27,019 nt of DNA from a virus. A program made the translations under genes and the position numbers. Location of the stretch: positions 1 through 27,019 of IMG/VR virus record IMGVR_UViG_3300037502_000162, one strand, 5' to 3'. Shown in pieces: positions 1 through 5,664 of this stretch; position 1 is the stretch's first letter, and every line of letters starts with the position of its first letter. The notes below the pieces were generated by a model. That model saw nothing but the letters and a program-made list of their open reading frames with translations. It made no database searches and was not told the origin of the DNA.

Positions 1-6
1 ATAGTA

Positions 7-171
7 TTACACAGGGTCATACGTTGTATGACGCTCTGTGATTTCAACATGCTGACGCAGTGCCTCGGCCCTCTCCTTGTAGCGCAGTGCATCATACTTC
101 TTGGGTGTCTCGAAGTGGCAGAAGGGGCTGCCACTCCTGTTGTCACTGATCGTCACACGGTATATCAGCAT
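7..171 (-). CDS. Small hypothetical phage protein, 54 aa
   Basis: A 54-residue reading frame starts at an ATG (171) two bases after the stop of the upstream DUF932-like gene and ends in TAA at 7. The near-contact of stop and start suggests translational coupling as the last visible gene of the leftward block. The Shine-Dalgarno (SD) sequence is weak. The product is polar, begins MLIYRVTISDNRSG and has a charged middle (KYKERAEALRQ in part). I do not recognise a family. A longer in-frame extension exists but would run through the upstream gene and is unlikely. Confidence 0.5.
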   Translation of the reverse strand: MLIYRVTISDNRSGSPFCHFETPKKYDALRYKERAEALRQHVEITERHTTYDPV

Positions 172-172
172 C

Positions 173-1006
173 TCACGCAGCCTGCAGAAGCTTGAACCGC
201 TTGTCGCTGATCCACTCATTGACCTCCTGCTCGCGGCCCCACATGCTGATAGCACGGGTGTCACCATCAGTGTTGCGAAGGCGGAAGCCGTTGCGGTCAT
301 CAGCATACGATGCGTAGTTGGTGAAGGCGCTGTAGAGTGCCCATTTGTTATGACCACGAACGGCAGCCTCAGCCATGTAGAGTTGATACATGCGCTCAGC
401 CTTGCGCTTGCTGGCAATCATCTCTTCAAGCAGCGACAGCACGTTGACATGGCGCAGATCAGTCTGTGCCCACACCTGCATCTCATTGGCCTGCTGGTAG
501 AAGTCAGCCTTGGCACGGCTCAGTTCAGTGATGAAAGCATCAAGCGTGAAGTTGGCAGTGTTCTTGCGTTTCACCTTGTCGTAGTCACCCCGGATCATGC
601 CATTGGTGCAGAAGAAGTCAATGGCACCGAAGTATACCTGATTGCTGCAGGTGCCATCAATCCCATGGAATGAAATGATGCGCTGTGCAATCTCAGCCTC
701 ATGCTTGTCAGTGCGAATGCGGCTGGTGGTGCTTGGCAGTGACACATCAAGCATGGTCCACGCGCCGCTGTGTGCAGTGCGCCATTTGAACTTGGCTGTG
801 CTGAGAGCATCATCACCCAATTCAGATGCAAGTGTCTTCACCACATTGCGGTAGAAGTCGCCATGCGAGGCGCAGTTGAACTTGCTGCCCACGATGGCGA
901 GATACTCGCCCGTGTCAGCATTGATGACATACTTCTTGTCATCAAGCTTCGTGGGTTCAAAGGCAACAGGGAAGTCGATGTCAGAGGGGATCATGTCGAA
1001 GGCCAT
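173..1006 (-). CDS. DUF932-like phage/plasmid protein, 277 aa
   Basis: Resembles the DUF932 (phage/plasmid-related) family, whose members are common in phage early regions and have no settled biochemical role. Visible hallmarks are the N-terminal 'INADTGEYLAIVGSKF' segment (about residues 28-43), the central 'DFFCTNGMI' motif (about 128-136) followed by 'VKRKNT', and a C-terminal segment rich in W, R and N. Length is usual for the family. The start at ATG 1006 is chosen because AAGGAGAG lies just upstream; the frame is open further upstream but would overlap the next gene completely. It lies between a 108-aa gene and a coupled 54-aa gene. The family call is from memory of the motif pattern. 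Confidence 0.75.
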   Translation of the reverse strand: MAFDMIPSDIDFPVAFEPTKLDDKKYVINADTGEYLAIVGSKFNCASHGDFYRNVVKTLASELGDDALSTAKFKWRTAHSGAWTMLDVSLPSTTSRIRTDKHEAEIAQRIISFHGIDGTCSNQVYFGAIDFFCTNGMIRGDYDKVKRKNTANFTLDAFITELSRAKADFYQQANEMQVWAQTDLRHVNVLSLLEEMIASKRKAERMYQLYMAEAAVRGHNKWALYSAFTNYASYADDRNGFRLRNTDGDTRAISMWGREQEVNEWISDKRFKLLQAA

Positions 1007-1022
1007 TTGCGTCTCTCCTTGA

Positions 1023-1349
1023 TTACGCAGCCAGTGATGTCTTGATGTAGTCATATGGCAAAGGCAGCACCGTGTCAATACCATATTCACGCAGCCACTC
1101 AGGATCAGCGGCAACAAGGCGCAGCCCATGGGTAGCGTCCTTGATGTAGCTGTCGCCCATGTCGAAGCCACCATAGGTGAAACTGGATGACACAGCGACG
1201 AACCACCGTGCGTAGCGGTTGCCGCGCTCATTGGCTACAGTTTGGTAGGTTTTCAGGACGCGGCATTCAGTGTCACCGAAGGGGCCGTGTCCTGCATAGA
1301 TTGCATAGGGTGCATCTACTTTGCGAGATTTGCCGAATGGGTTTGGCAT
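1023..1349 (-). CDS. Hypothetical phage protein, 108 aa
   Basis: Starts at ATG 1349 behind a clear AGGAGAG Shine-Dalgarno and stops 16 bases before the DUF932-like gene. The product begins MPNPFGKSRKVDAPYAIY and contains many aromatic and charged residues, with no predicted membrane segment or signal peptide. The motif 'GHGPFGDTECRVLKTYQ' suggests a small mixed alpha/beta fold. I do not recognise the family. Position and RBS style mark it as a genuine member of the leftward early block. Confidence 0.75.
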   Translation of the reverse strand: MPNPFGKSRKVDAPYAIYAGHGPFGDTECRVLKTYQTVANERGNRYARWFVAVSSSFTYGGFDMGDSYIKDATHGLRLVAADPEWLREYGIDTVLPLPYDYIKTSLAA

Positions 1350-1371
1350 GTCAGTCTCTCCTGTGTGTGTG

Positions 1372-1500
1372 TTACGGGCAGTGGTAGTCAGCGTAGTCAA
1401 GCTTCGTCTTCTCGAAGTCGTATATCAGGTAGACTGTGTATGTCAAGCAGAAAATACACAGCACAGCGACGAGGTGTTTCGGTTCAAGTTCGAGCATCAT
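1372..1500 (-). CDS. Tiny membrane protein, 42 aa
   Basis: A 42-codon frame starts ATGATG at 1500, sharing ATGA with the stop of the upstream YNGWTN-family gene (TGA 1499-1497), the same coupling used elsewhere in this block. A GTGGAG Shine-Dalgarno lies 7-8 bases upstream. The peptide has one hydrophobic stretch (about residues 10-26, 'LVAVLCIFCLTYTVYLIY') followed by a charged, tyrosine-rich tail, so a single-pass inner-membrane peptide is likely. Function is unknown. Small phage membrane peptides often affect host membrane proteins or superinfection, but nothing here shows that. Confidence 0.65.
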   Translation of the reverse strand: MMLELEPKHLVAVLCIFCLTYTVYLIYDFEKTKLDYADYHCP

Positions 1501-1766
1501 TTGTAGGTCTCCACGATTTCGTTGTAGTTGATACGACCAATAGCTGCTATCAGCAAGTCGTATATGAAGCCCTCAACAATGGTGGCATCATCAAGTGCCT
1601 GCACCATGTCGAGCACCCTGTTTCGCAGGGCCTCCGCCGTCATCTCATCTGGCGTCTCATTGCCTTCGACAAGCCAGAGGTTAGCAAGCCACGTCTCACG
1701 ATTTGTCCAGCCGTTGTAGGTGGATGTCTTGGCATTGGCAAGCAGGTCGTGTTCATCATGTGTCAT
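1497..1766 (-). CDS. Conserved phage protein with YNGWTNRETW motif (DUF7249-like), 89 aa
   Basis: Contains the segment 'YNGWTNRETWLANLWL' (residues 17-32), which recurs in small early proteins of many unrelated phages (I believe classed as DUF7249). The rest is predicted helical with many acidic residues. No catalytic motif is visible and the function is unknown. It is coupled at both ends: its ATG overlaps the stop of the alanine-rich repeat gene (ATGA at 1766-1763) and its stop overlaps the start of the 42-aa membrane gene. GGAGAC upstream is the likely Shine-Dalgarno. Confidence 0.85.
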   Translation of the reverse strand: MTHDEHDLLANAKTSTYNGWTNRETWLANLWLVEGNETPDEMTAEALRNRVLDMVQALDDATIVEGFIYDLLIAAIGRINYNEIVETYK

Positions 1767-2365
1767 TGTGTTGTCTCCATTCCAAATGCCGCATACACGC
1801 GGCGGTCAAACTCAGCCCAATCAGCAGCCCTAGCAGCAGCCCTATCAGCCTCCCAAGCAGCCCTAGCAGCAGCCCTAGCAGCAGCCCTAGCAGCAGCCCA
1901 AGCAGCAGCCTCAGCAGCAGCCCTAGCAGCAACCCTAGCAGCAGCCCAAGCAGCAGCCCAATCAGCAGCCCTAGCAGCAGCCCTAGCAGCACCACGTTTG
2001 CTTTCGTCCAGTGTAGTTAGATACTCCTGCACGACCTCTGGCATGTCCCAAAGGTGAGCCACAGACAGCGCCTGATCGGCAGCAAAGCGGCGCAGCAAGC
2101 GCTCGGCATCAATCGTGGCAAGGATCGTCCGCTCCGACGACACACCCTTGTCGTCGTCCATGGTAATCACACCACCATATCGCACCATGTGCAGCAACTT
2201 GCCGGGGGCGTAGTGCAGCGCCTGATGCGGCTTCAGCGACCAGTGGTATCCGCGTTCACACAGTCTAATCCTGCCCTTGTAAATCAGCGTCTCACCAATC
2301 GCAGGGATAGGAGAGCCGTCTCGAAGGGTGGCACCAGTGAAGTGCCAAGCGATGTTATCACTCAT
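1763..2365 (-). CDS. DUF7666-like protein with long alanine-rich tetrapeptide repeat, 200 aa
   Basis: Residues about 1-122 match a family I recall as DUF7666-like: 'WHFTGATLRDGSPIPAIGE', 'LCERGYHWSLKPHQAL', 'HYAPG', 'DDKGVSSERTILATID', 'LLRRFA' and 'HLWDMPEVVQEYL'. Residues about 126-181 are an alanine-rich array in which each fourth position is R, W, E or D (AARA, ADWA, AAWA, AAEA), predicted as one long helix. Homologues also often end in such arrays, which expand and shrink. Function is unknown. The start at ATG 2365 overlaps the upstream stop (ATGA) and follows AGAGGA; the frame is open further upstream but that part would lie inside the neighbouring gene. Confidence 0.85.
   Translation of the reverse strand: MSDNIAWHFTGATLRDGSPIPAIGETLIYKGRIRLCERGYHWSLKPHQALHYAPGKLLHMVRYGGVITMDDDKGVSSERTILATIDAERLLRRFAADQALSVAHLWDMPEVVQEYLTTLDESKRGAARAAARAADWAAAWAAARVAARAAAEAAAWAAARAAARAAARAAWEADRAAARAADWAEFDRRVYAAFGMETTQ
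1823..1990 (-). repeat. 12-bp degenerate tandem repeat encoding Ala-rich tetrapeptides
   Basis: About 14 imperfect 12-bp units built on GCAGCCCTAGCA (plus-strand view) lie inside the coding sequence and keep frame, each encoding an AAxA tetrapeptide. Variation among units is mostly in the codon of the x residue (R, W, E, D, V). Such an array can change copy number by slipped-strand replication without breaking the gene. It creates long spurious open frames on both strands, including a leucine-rich one, that should be ignored. Confidence 0.85.
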
Positions 2366-2574
2366 GTCATATCCTCTAGCAGCATCTGATAGGCCACAAG
2401 CTTGTCTTGTGCATAGGTGATGCAACCGACACCAATGAGGCCATGCTCTTTTGCCTCATCCTGCCAGTCGAAGTATAGTTTCCACAGGTGGATGGCGTGT
2501 TGCAGTGCAGCATCATCCTTGTTGGCGTTTGCATCATATGCTGCACGGGCGATGTCCTCGGCGTTCTTAAGCAT
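2362..2574 (-). CDS. Hypothetical small phage protein, 70 aa
   Basis: Starts at ATG 2574 with AGAGGG upstream, overlapping the last 8 bases of the preceding 64-aa gene, and ends overlapping the next start (ATGA). The product begins MLKNAEDIARAAYDAN and is mostly helical, with a central 'HLWKLYFDWQDEAKEHG' segment. A longer frame starting at 2640 would cover most of the upstream gene and lacks a ribosome-binding site. No family is recognised. Confidence 0.7.
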   Translation of the reverse strand: MLKNAEDIARAAYDANANKDDAALQHAIHLWKLYFDWQDEAKEHGLIGVGCITYAQDKLVAYQMLLEDMT

Positions 2575-2761
2575 TGATGTAGCCCTCTTCGATAAGCCGT
2601 TGTGCTGTCCTGCCATACCATCCTTGCAACTGATATGCAAGGCCTGTGTCGTGCAGGTGCTGCCATGCCTGTTGCATCATGTCTTCGTCATCGCACTCGA
2701 TGAAGCCCTCGGCAATGCCACAGGCAGTGAAACTGTCCATCTGTTCCACAGTGTCAAGCAT
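2567..2761 (-). CDS. Hypothetical small acidic phage protein, 64 aa
   Basis: The ATG at 2761 is preferred over an in-frame GTG at 2770 because the Shine-Dalgarno GAGGAG then sits 8 bases upstream, in the GAGTGACACAA-ATG context shared with other genes of this block. The product begins MLDTVEQMDSFTACG, is acidic ('ECDDEDMMQQAWQHL') and predicted helical. It may be a small anti-host or regulatory protein but no family is recognised. Its SD overlaps the stop of the upstream 72-aa gene, suggesting coupling. Confidence 0.7.
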   Translation of the reverse strand: MLDTVEQMDSFTACGIAEGFIECDDEDMMQQAWQHLHDTGLAYQLQGWYGRTAQRLIEEGYINA

Positions 2762-2773
2762 TTGTGTCACTCC

Positions 2774-2992
2774 TCACCCTGCAAAGTGTCTGATGCGGCG
2801 CTTGTTAGCCTTGTGCTCAGCGTAGATGCTAAGCTTGCCAACATGCAGCGCAGTCATGCTGTCGCCACGCTCGATACGCAGAGCACGGCGCTTGATGCGG
2901 CGCACACGAAGCAGCCCCTTGAGGCCAAGCACATTGAAGCGGAAGCCGCGTGTGTTGTCATTCAGCGGCATGGTAGCACAGATCAGGAACAT
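2774..2992 (-). CDS. Hypothetical basic phage protein, 72 aa
   Basis: The ATG at 2992 is preceded by GAGGAG at good spacing. The product is strongly basic in its middle ('LLRVRRIKRRALRIERGDS', about residues 27-45) and near its end ('HKANKRRIRHF'), suggesting nucleic-acid or membrane-surface binding. No domain is recognised. It stops 13 bases before the start of the next gene. Confidence 0.65.
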   Translation of the reverse strand: MFLICATMPLNDNTRGFRFNVLGLKGLLRVRRIKRRALRIERGDSMTALHVGKLSIYAEHKANKRRIRHFAG

Positions 2993-3008
2993 GGTGTTCT
3001 CCTCGTTG

Positions 3009-3083
3009 TCACAGTGTCAGGAACAGGTAGCAGATGCTGCATAGCACAGCGAAGCAGGTCGTGTCAACTATGTTGTTTAGCAT
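3009..3083 (-). CDS. Possible 24-aa hydrophobic peptide
   Basis: The gap between the 90-aa gene (stop 3090) and the 72-aa gene contains a 24-codon frame starting at ATG 3083 and ending in TGA at 3009. Its start context, GGGTGACACAAC-ATG, is almost the same as that of the neighbouring genes, which is the main reason to call it. The peptide begins MLNNIVDTTCFAVLCSIC and is hydrophobic over residues 10-24, enough for one membrane span. It could instead be an untranslated spacer. Confidence 0.45.
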   Translation of the reverse strand: MLNNIVDTTCFAVLCSICYLFLTL

Positions 3084-3089
3084 GTTGTG

Positions 3090-3362
3090 TCACCCGTTAT
3101 CAGATACAGCATCAGCAACCTCAGACGCGATGCTGCCGACAGCCATGCGGCAATGGTGCAAAGCATCGAGGATGCGGCGGCGATCATCAATGCAAGCATC
3201 CTCGCCTGCATCTGTTGTGAGGTAGTTGCGACCATGCAACACGTTGCTGCATAGCTTGGCCTGTGCCGCATCTATTGCACTCATGGCGTCAGATAGCGCC
3301 ATGTAAGCATCAGCGAAATCAGCATAGGTGTTGCCATTGAGGTTCGGCTTAGCAGAGATCAT
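3090..3362 (-). CDS. Hypothetical helical phage protein, 90 aa
   Basis: The ATG at 3362 follows AGGAG in the block-typical context AGGAGTGACACAAC-ATG. The product is alanine/aspartate-rich and largely helical ('YADFADAYMALSDAMSAIDAAQ', about residues 13-34, in part), with two cysteines and two histidines near the middle that do not form a clear zinc motif. No family is recognised. The gene is well separated from both neighbours. Confidence 0.75.
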   Translation of the reverse strand: MISAKPNLNGNTYADFADAYMALSDAMSAIDAAQAKLCSNVLHGRNYLTTDAGEDACIDDRRRILDALHHCRMAVGSIASEVADAVSDNG

Positions 3363-3387
3363 GTTGTGTCACTCCTGTTGTGTTGTG

Positions 3388-4005
3388 TCAGTATTTCTTG
3401 ACCATTTCAACGATGGTGTCAACCCCGTTGTTGATGGTGTAGCAGAGGCGGCAATCCTTGCACTGTTGTCCGGTGCAGTTCTGGCGTTCAACATGCTCAT
3501 GTTCCAGCACGTTGTTGAACGTCCGGTCGAAGTGCTGCGGCGGCTTGGCAAGGATGGTGCCGATCTTGGGGTTGCTGTAGATCAAGATCAGGTTAGCAGG
3601 TTTCTCACGGGTTGCGTAGTATTTGGCAACAAGGTCGTTGCGCTTAGTCCACAGAGCGAAGGAACAATGTGGGTTCTTGCGCGCGATCCTGTTGAGGTTC
3701 TCAAGATGCACAAGGTTGATCAATTCGCCATGGGCATTGAAGCGGAAGAAAGCATCTAGGATGGTTGGCACAGCATCATCAGCAAGGATGCTGTTTGCCA
3801 GCGCCTCACTGTTGCGCTGAAGAGCAGGTTGCATGTTCTTGCGATACGAGCCAAGCATGGCGTGGCTGTAGCATTTGGTGCAGATGTTATCTGCTTTGCC
3901 ACTAGCGTTCTGCTTGATGCAATACGCATTTGTGGTGGTGTTGGTGCTGATAGCTTTGAGACCATCAAGCTTGCCTGTCATCTTCGAGATATGGACGACT
4001 TGCAT
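3388..4005 (-). CDS. Cys-cluster phage protein, GP88/DUF7227-like, 205 aa
   Basis: Begins MQVVHISKMTGKLDGLKAIS at ATG 4005, which has AGAGG upstream in the context GAGGTGACACA-ATG; upstream in-frame ATG codons lack an RBS. It resembles a family seen in phages and gut bacteria (I recall DUF7227, related to phage 'gene product 88'). Cysteines are C29, C42-x2-C45 and a C-terminal cluster C177-x4-C182-x2-C185-x2-C188, with a central 'GELINLVHLENL' and 'FALWTKRNDLV'. The cluster could bind zinc or an iron-sulfur centre; a radical-SAM-like or barrel fold is possible but unproven. It is the promoter-proximal gene of the leftward block. Confidence 0.75.
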   Translation of the reverse strand: MQVVHISKMTGKLDGLKAISTNTTTNAYCIKQNASGKADNICTKCYSHAMLGSYRKNMQPALQRNSEALANSILADDAVPTILDAFFRFNAHGELINLVHLENLNRIARKNPHCSFALWTKRNDLVAKYYATREKPANLILIYSNPKIGTILAKPPQHFDRTFNNVLEHEHVERQNCTGQQCKDCRLCYTINNGVDTIVEMVKKY

Positions 4006-4034
4006 TGTGTCACCTCTGTTGCTGGCATGTTTCC

Positions 4035-4063
4035 AATACTGCACATTGCATCCCATGTGTCAA
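4035..4063 (-). promoter_or_regulatory. Candidate leftward promoter for the early block
   Basis: On the minus strand TTGACA (4063-4058), preceded by TGC as at the rightward promoters, is followed after 17 bases by AGTATT (4040-4035), a poor -10. It is the only consensus -35 I see upstream of the leftward genes, about 55 bases before the first start codon. The weak -10 could mean an activator is needed or that the real promoter is elsewhere. Confidence 0.35.
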
Positions 4064-4070
4064 GCACAAG

Positions 4071-4086
4071 CTTAGGCTGGCCTAAG
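4071..4086. promoter_or_regulatory. Palindromic operator candidate CTTAGGC-TG-GCCTAAG
   Basis: Two perfect 7-base arms, CTTAGGC and GCCTAAG, are separated by TG. The site ends 8 bases upstream of the candidate leftward -35, a usual place for an activator or repressor dimer. Further CTTAG/CTAAG words follow within 140 bases. Confidence 0.45.
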
Positions 4087-4291
4087 TTAGATGCAACGTG
4101 CAGAGAAAGAAACATTGCAACGCAACGCTTTAACCGGGGTTTGGCATCGTGTTTATCGTCACGCTTAGGGGCTTAGTGGCATCCACGTTTATTGCCCCCG
4201 TGCCGTATCGGCTGACCGCTAAGCGGCTATGATCTGACGTTGTGTTACATCTGTAGCACTCCTGTTTTGGCGTTGTCAAGCGGTATTTTCG

Positions 4292-4356
4292 GCTGTAGGC
4301 GTAGGCTGTAGGCGTAGGCTGTAGGCGTAGGCTGTAGGCGTAGGCTGTAGGCGTAG
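4292..4356. repeat. Five perfect 13-bp tandem repeats (iteron-like)
   Basis: The unit GCTGTAGGCGTAG occurs five times head to tail with no mismatch. Each unit contains GTAGGC twice across its joins, giving ten GTAGGC words spaced alternately 6 and 7 bases apart. It lies in non-coding DNA between the divergent blocks and upstream of an AT-rich segment, which is how iteron origins are built. There is no unique spacer, so it is not a CRISPR array. A replication role is inference. Confidence 0.85.
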
Positions 4357-4649
4357 GCAGCGAGACTGGATTACACTCGCCTAGCGTTTATCGCGTCTGC
4401 CGCTCATCTGTCTGGCGCTGCTGGCCTAGTCAGGGTCTGCTATGCGTCTGCGTCGTTTCGATAGCCAAGGTATGACAGGCAGTTTCGGGAATGTAAACAT
4501 ATCGGAAGATAGTGTGGCACTCTCTTTCGATAGGCTGTTTCGTGGGATGTATTGCTCCCGCGCGTATGTGTGCGTTTGGGCAGCTTCCAGACAGCGATTT
4601 TTGACCGTTTGGTAAAACATTGTGGGATTATGCATGTAAATCAATGACT

Positions 4650-4741
4650 TAACCTATTTATTGAACACATGTTCAATTCCTGATTTTGGGCAATCTTGGC
4701 GTTACGAATGTTTTAGAATATCGTTGCAAATCAATAGGTTA
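4650..4741. repeat. Inverted repeat TAACCTATT / AATAGGTTA flanking an AT-rich segment
   Basis: TAACCTATT (4650-4658) and its exact complement AATAGGTTA (4733-4741) face each other across 74 bases. Both are near the word AAATCAAT. They bracket the GAAC-N4-GTTC palindrome and the most AT-rich part of the intergenic region. They could be paired binding sites for a looping regulator or arms of an origin structure. Confidence 0.5.
4661..4676. promoter_or_regulatory. TTGAACA-CA-TGTTCAA palindrome (LexA-like GAAC-N4-GTTC)
   Basis: Seven-base perfect arms around CA. The core GAAC-ACAT-GTTC fits the SOS-box form GAAC-N4-GTTC of Bacillus/actinobacterial-type LexA. It does not fit the Escherichia (CTGT-N8-ACAG) or alphaproteobacterial (GTTC-N7-GTTC) form. 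It may equally be the operator of a phage repressor. No convincing promoter overlaps it. Confidence 0.4.
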
Positions 4742-4857
4742 GCTTTCCATTGTTGCATGGAATTTTAGAACATGCCTAGCCATGGCAGCAAAGCAGGGGC
4801 GGGCGTGGGCCATGCCGGGGGGTATCGTACACGTATACACACAGCTACACAGATTGG

Positions 4858-4893
4858 GTAAATGCTCTTACTGCGACAATATGTCGCATTTAC
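4858..4893. promoter_or_regulatory. Two overlapping, mutually exclusive hairpins
   Basis: GTAAATGC (4858-4865) is complementary to GCATTTAC (4886-4893), while TGCGACA (4872-4878) is complementary to TGTCGCA (4882-4888) around ATA. The right arms share 4886-4888, so only one pairing can be complete at a time unless the stems stack partly. In RNA this would be a switch-like element; in DNA the inner palindrome could be an operator. Confidence 0.4.
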
Positions 4894-5108
4894 TGCCTCT
4901 ACAGCCTCCTCTACACACAACGCTGCTGTGCTACCGATGTAACAGCATCCCGCTACCCTATTTTGTCTAATCATATAAGGTAGCATCATGAGGCACCCCC
5001 ATGCGGACCACTTCAGTAGGTACCATCAGCCATGACTCCCTGCTACACTACTGTGGTAAAAATGTCACACATATGGCTACGAAATATAGGGTGCGACAAA
5101 ATGCGCAA

Positions 5109-5137
5109 TTGACATGGGGTTTTGAATGTGGTATAAC
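5109..5137 (+). promoter_or_regulatory. Rightward sigma70-type promoter (TTGACA-N17-TATAAC)
   Basis: Consensus TTGACA at 5109-5114, a 17-base spacer and TATAAC at 5132-5137, followed by TAT. The same -35, spacing and TATAACTAT occur at 5630 and 22524. Transcription would begin near 5144, giving a leader of about 240 bases before the 83-aa gene. Confidence 0.8.
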
Positions 5138-5244
5138 TATATATGTAGAATAGAATGTGAAACTGTATGTGTAAACAAAAGAAAGTGAAGCAAAAGATAG
5201 TGACACAAAAAAGCTTAACAAGTGTGAAGTCGAATGGTGAGGTC

Positions 5245-5348
5245 TGTCTATACTAGACATAGCATGTTAAACACATGTGACACTGCAGTGTAGCATCCAG
5301 CGAAGTCTGTCTTGTTAAAAAAGCTACAACTGTATGTTATAACATACA
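5245..5348. promoter_or_regulatory. Cluster of four palindromes in the leader
   Basis: TGTCTA-TAC-TAGACA (5245-5259), CATGT-TAAAC-ACATG (5263-5277), ACACTGCAGTGT (5280-5291, perfect 12-mer) and TGTATGTTATAACATACA (5331-5348, perfect 18-mer). The last contains TATAAC on both strands and ends 33 bases before the first start codon. They lie just downstream of the 5109 promoter, where repressor dimers would block early elongation. No two arms share an obvious consensus, so several regulators or RNA hairpins are possible. Confidence 0.5.
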
Positions 5349-5381
5349 ACAGCCTATGTTTAACTTACCTATCTGTATATC

Positions 5382-5633
5382 ATGAAACATCCCCTATTCC
5401 GTGATGACGCACTTGAAGCCTTCTATGAAGCTGTAGCTGCAACTTCCCGTAAGCGTTCTCATGACGCTTTGGAAGCACTGCACATACCAGTTTCAGAAGT
5501 CTTCTATATTCGTGCTGTCATTGAAGCTGACACTGGCATCAAGTATCCCCTTTCCCATGTAGAGGAAGCCTTGTATCTCGAAGGCTACATTGCTGCGGAA
5601 GATTGTTTCGCTAATGCTAAACATTATGCTTGA
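5382..5633 (+). CDS. Hypothetical phage protein, 83 aa; first rightward gene
   Basis: ATG at 5382, no clear Shine-Dalgarno. The product begins MKHPLFRDDALEAFYEAV and continues with helical segments ('DALEALHIPVSEVFYIRAVIEADTG', in part) that could form a small helical DNA-binding or protein-binding fold; I do not recognise it. It is read from the 5109 promoter past a palindrome-rich leader, so it may be a regulator. Its TGA stop lies inside the -35 box of the next promoter (TTGACA, 5630). Confidence 0.7.
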   Translation: MKHPLFRDDALEAFYEAVAATSRKRSHDALEALHIPVSEVFYIRAVIEADTGIKYPLSHVEEALYLEGYIAAEDCFANAKHYA

Positions 5634-5658
5634 CAAACAGTTTCAGTTGTGTTATAAC
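5630..5658 (+). promoter_or_regulatory. Sigma70-type promoter overlapping a stop codon
   Basis: TTGACA (5630-5635), 17-base spacer, TATAAC (5653-5658), followed by TAT. The -35 includes the TGA stop of the upstream gene. Transcription should start near 5665, upstream of a hairpin-containing leader and the small-gene module. Confidence 0.8.
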
Positions 5659-5664
5659 TATTTA

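Larger units (their letters stand above)
4006..5381. other. Large intergenic regulatory region between divergent gene blocks
   Basis: No reading frame here has both a ribosome-binding site and protein-like composition. Instead the stretch holds a leftward promoter candidate and palindrome near 4035-4086, a cluster of CTWAG words at 4071-4226 (including CCGCT-A-AGCGG at 4216-4226), the 13-bp tandem repeat (4292-4356), an AT-rich segment with GAAC-N4-GTTC (about 4625-4745), a nested hairpin region (4858-4893), GCTACC/GGTAGC arms (4952-4957 and 4979-4984), the rightward promoter (5109-5137) and four palindromes before the first rightward gene. The layout resembles a phage transcriptional switch and perhaps a replication origin. 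Confidence 0.75.

Noticed and set aside
173-1231. Longer start of the DUF932-like gene
   Set aside because: It would overlap most of the 108-aa gene and lacks a ribosome-binding site; ATG 1006 has AAGGAGAG.
1242-2057. Long plus-strand frames opposite the alanine repeat
   Set aside because: They are read through the 12-bp repeat antisense to a recognisable gene and give low-complexity Ser/Ala/Pro text without a start site.
4292-4356. CRISPR array
   Set aside because: Units are contiguous, with no unique spacers, and 13 bases is too short.
4426-4644. Leftward 72-aa frame in the intergenic region
   Set aside because: No Shine-Dalgarno, no recognisable family, not coupled to any gene; regulatory repeats dominate the area.
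5167-5256. 29-aa lysine-rich frame in the leader
   Set aside because: No ribosome-binding site and it ends inside a palindrome; A-rich leader sequence explains the lysines. It cannot be excluded fully.
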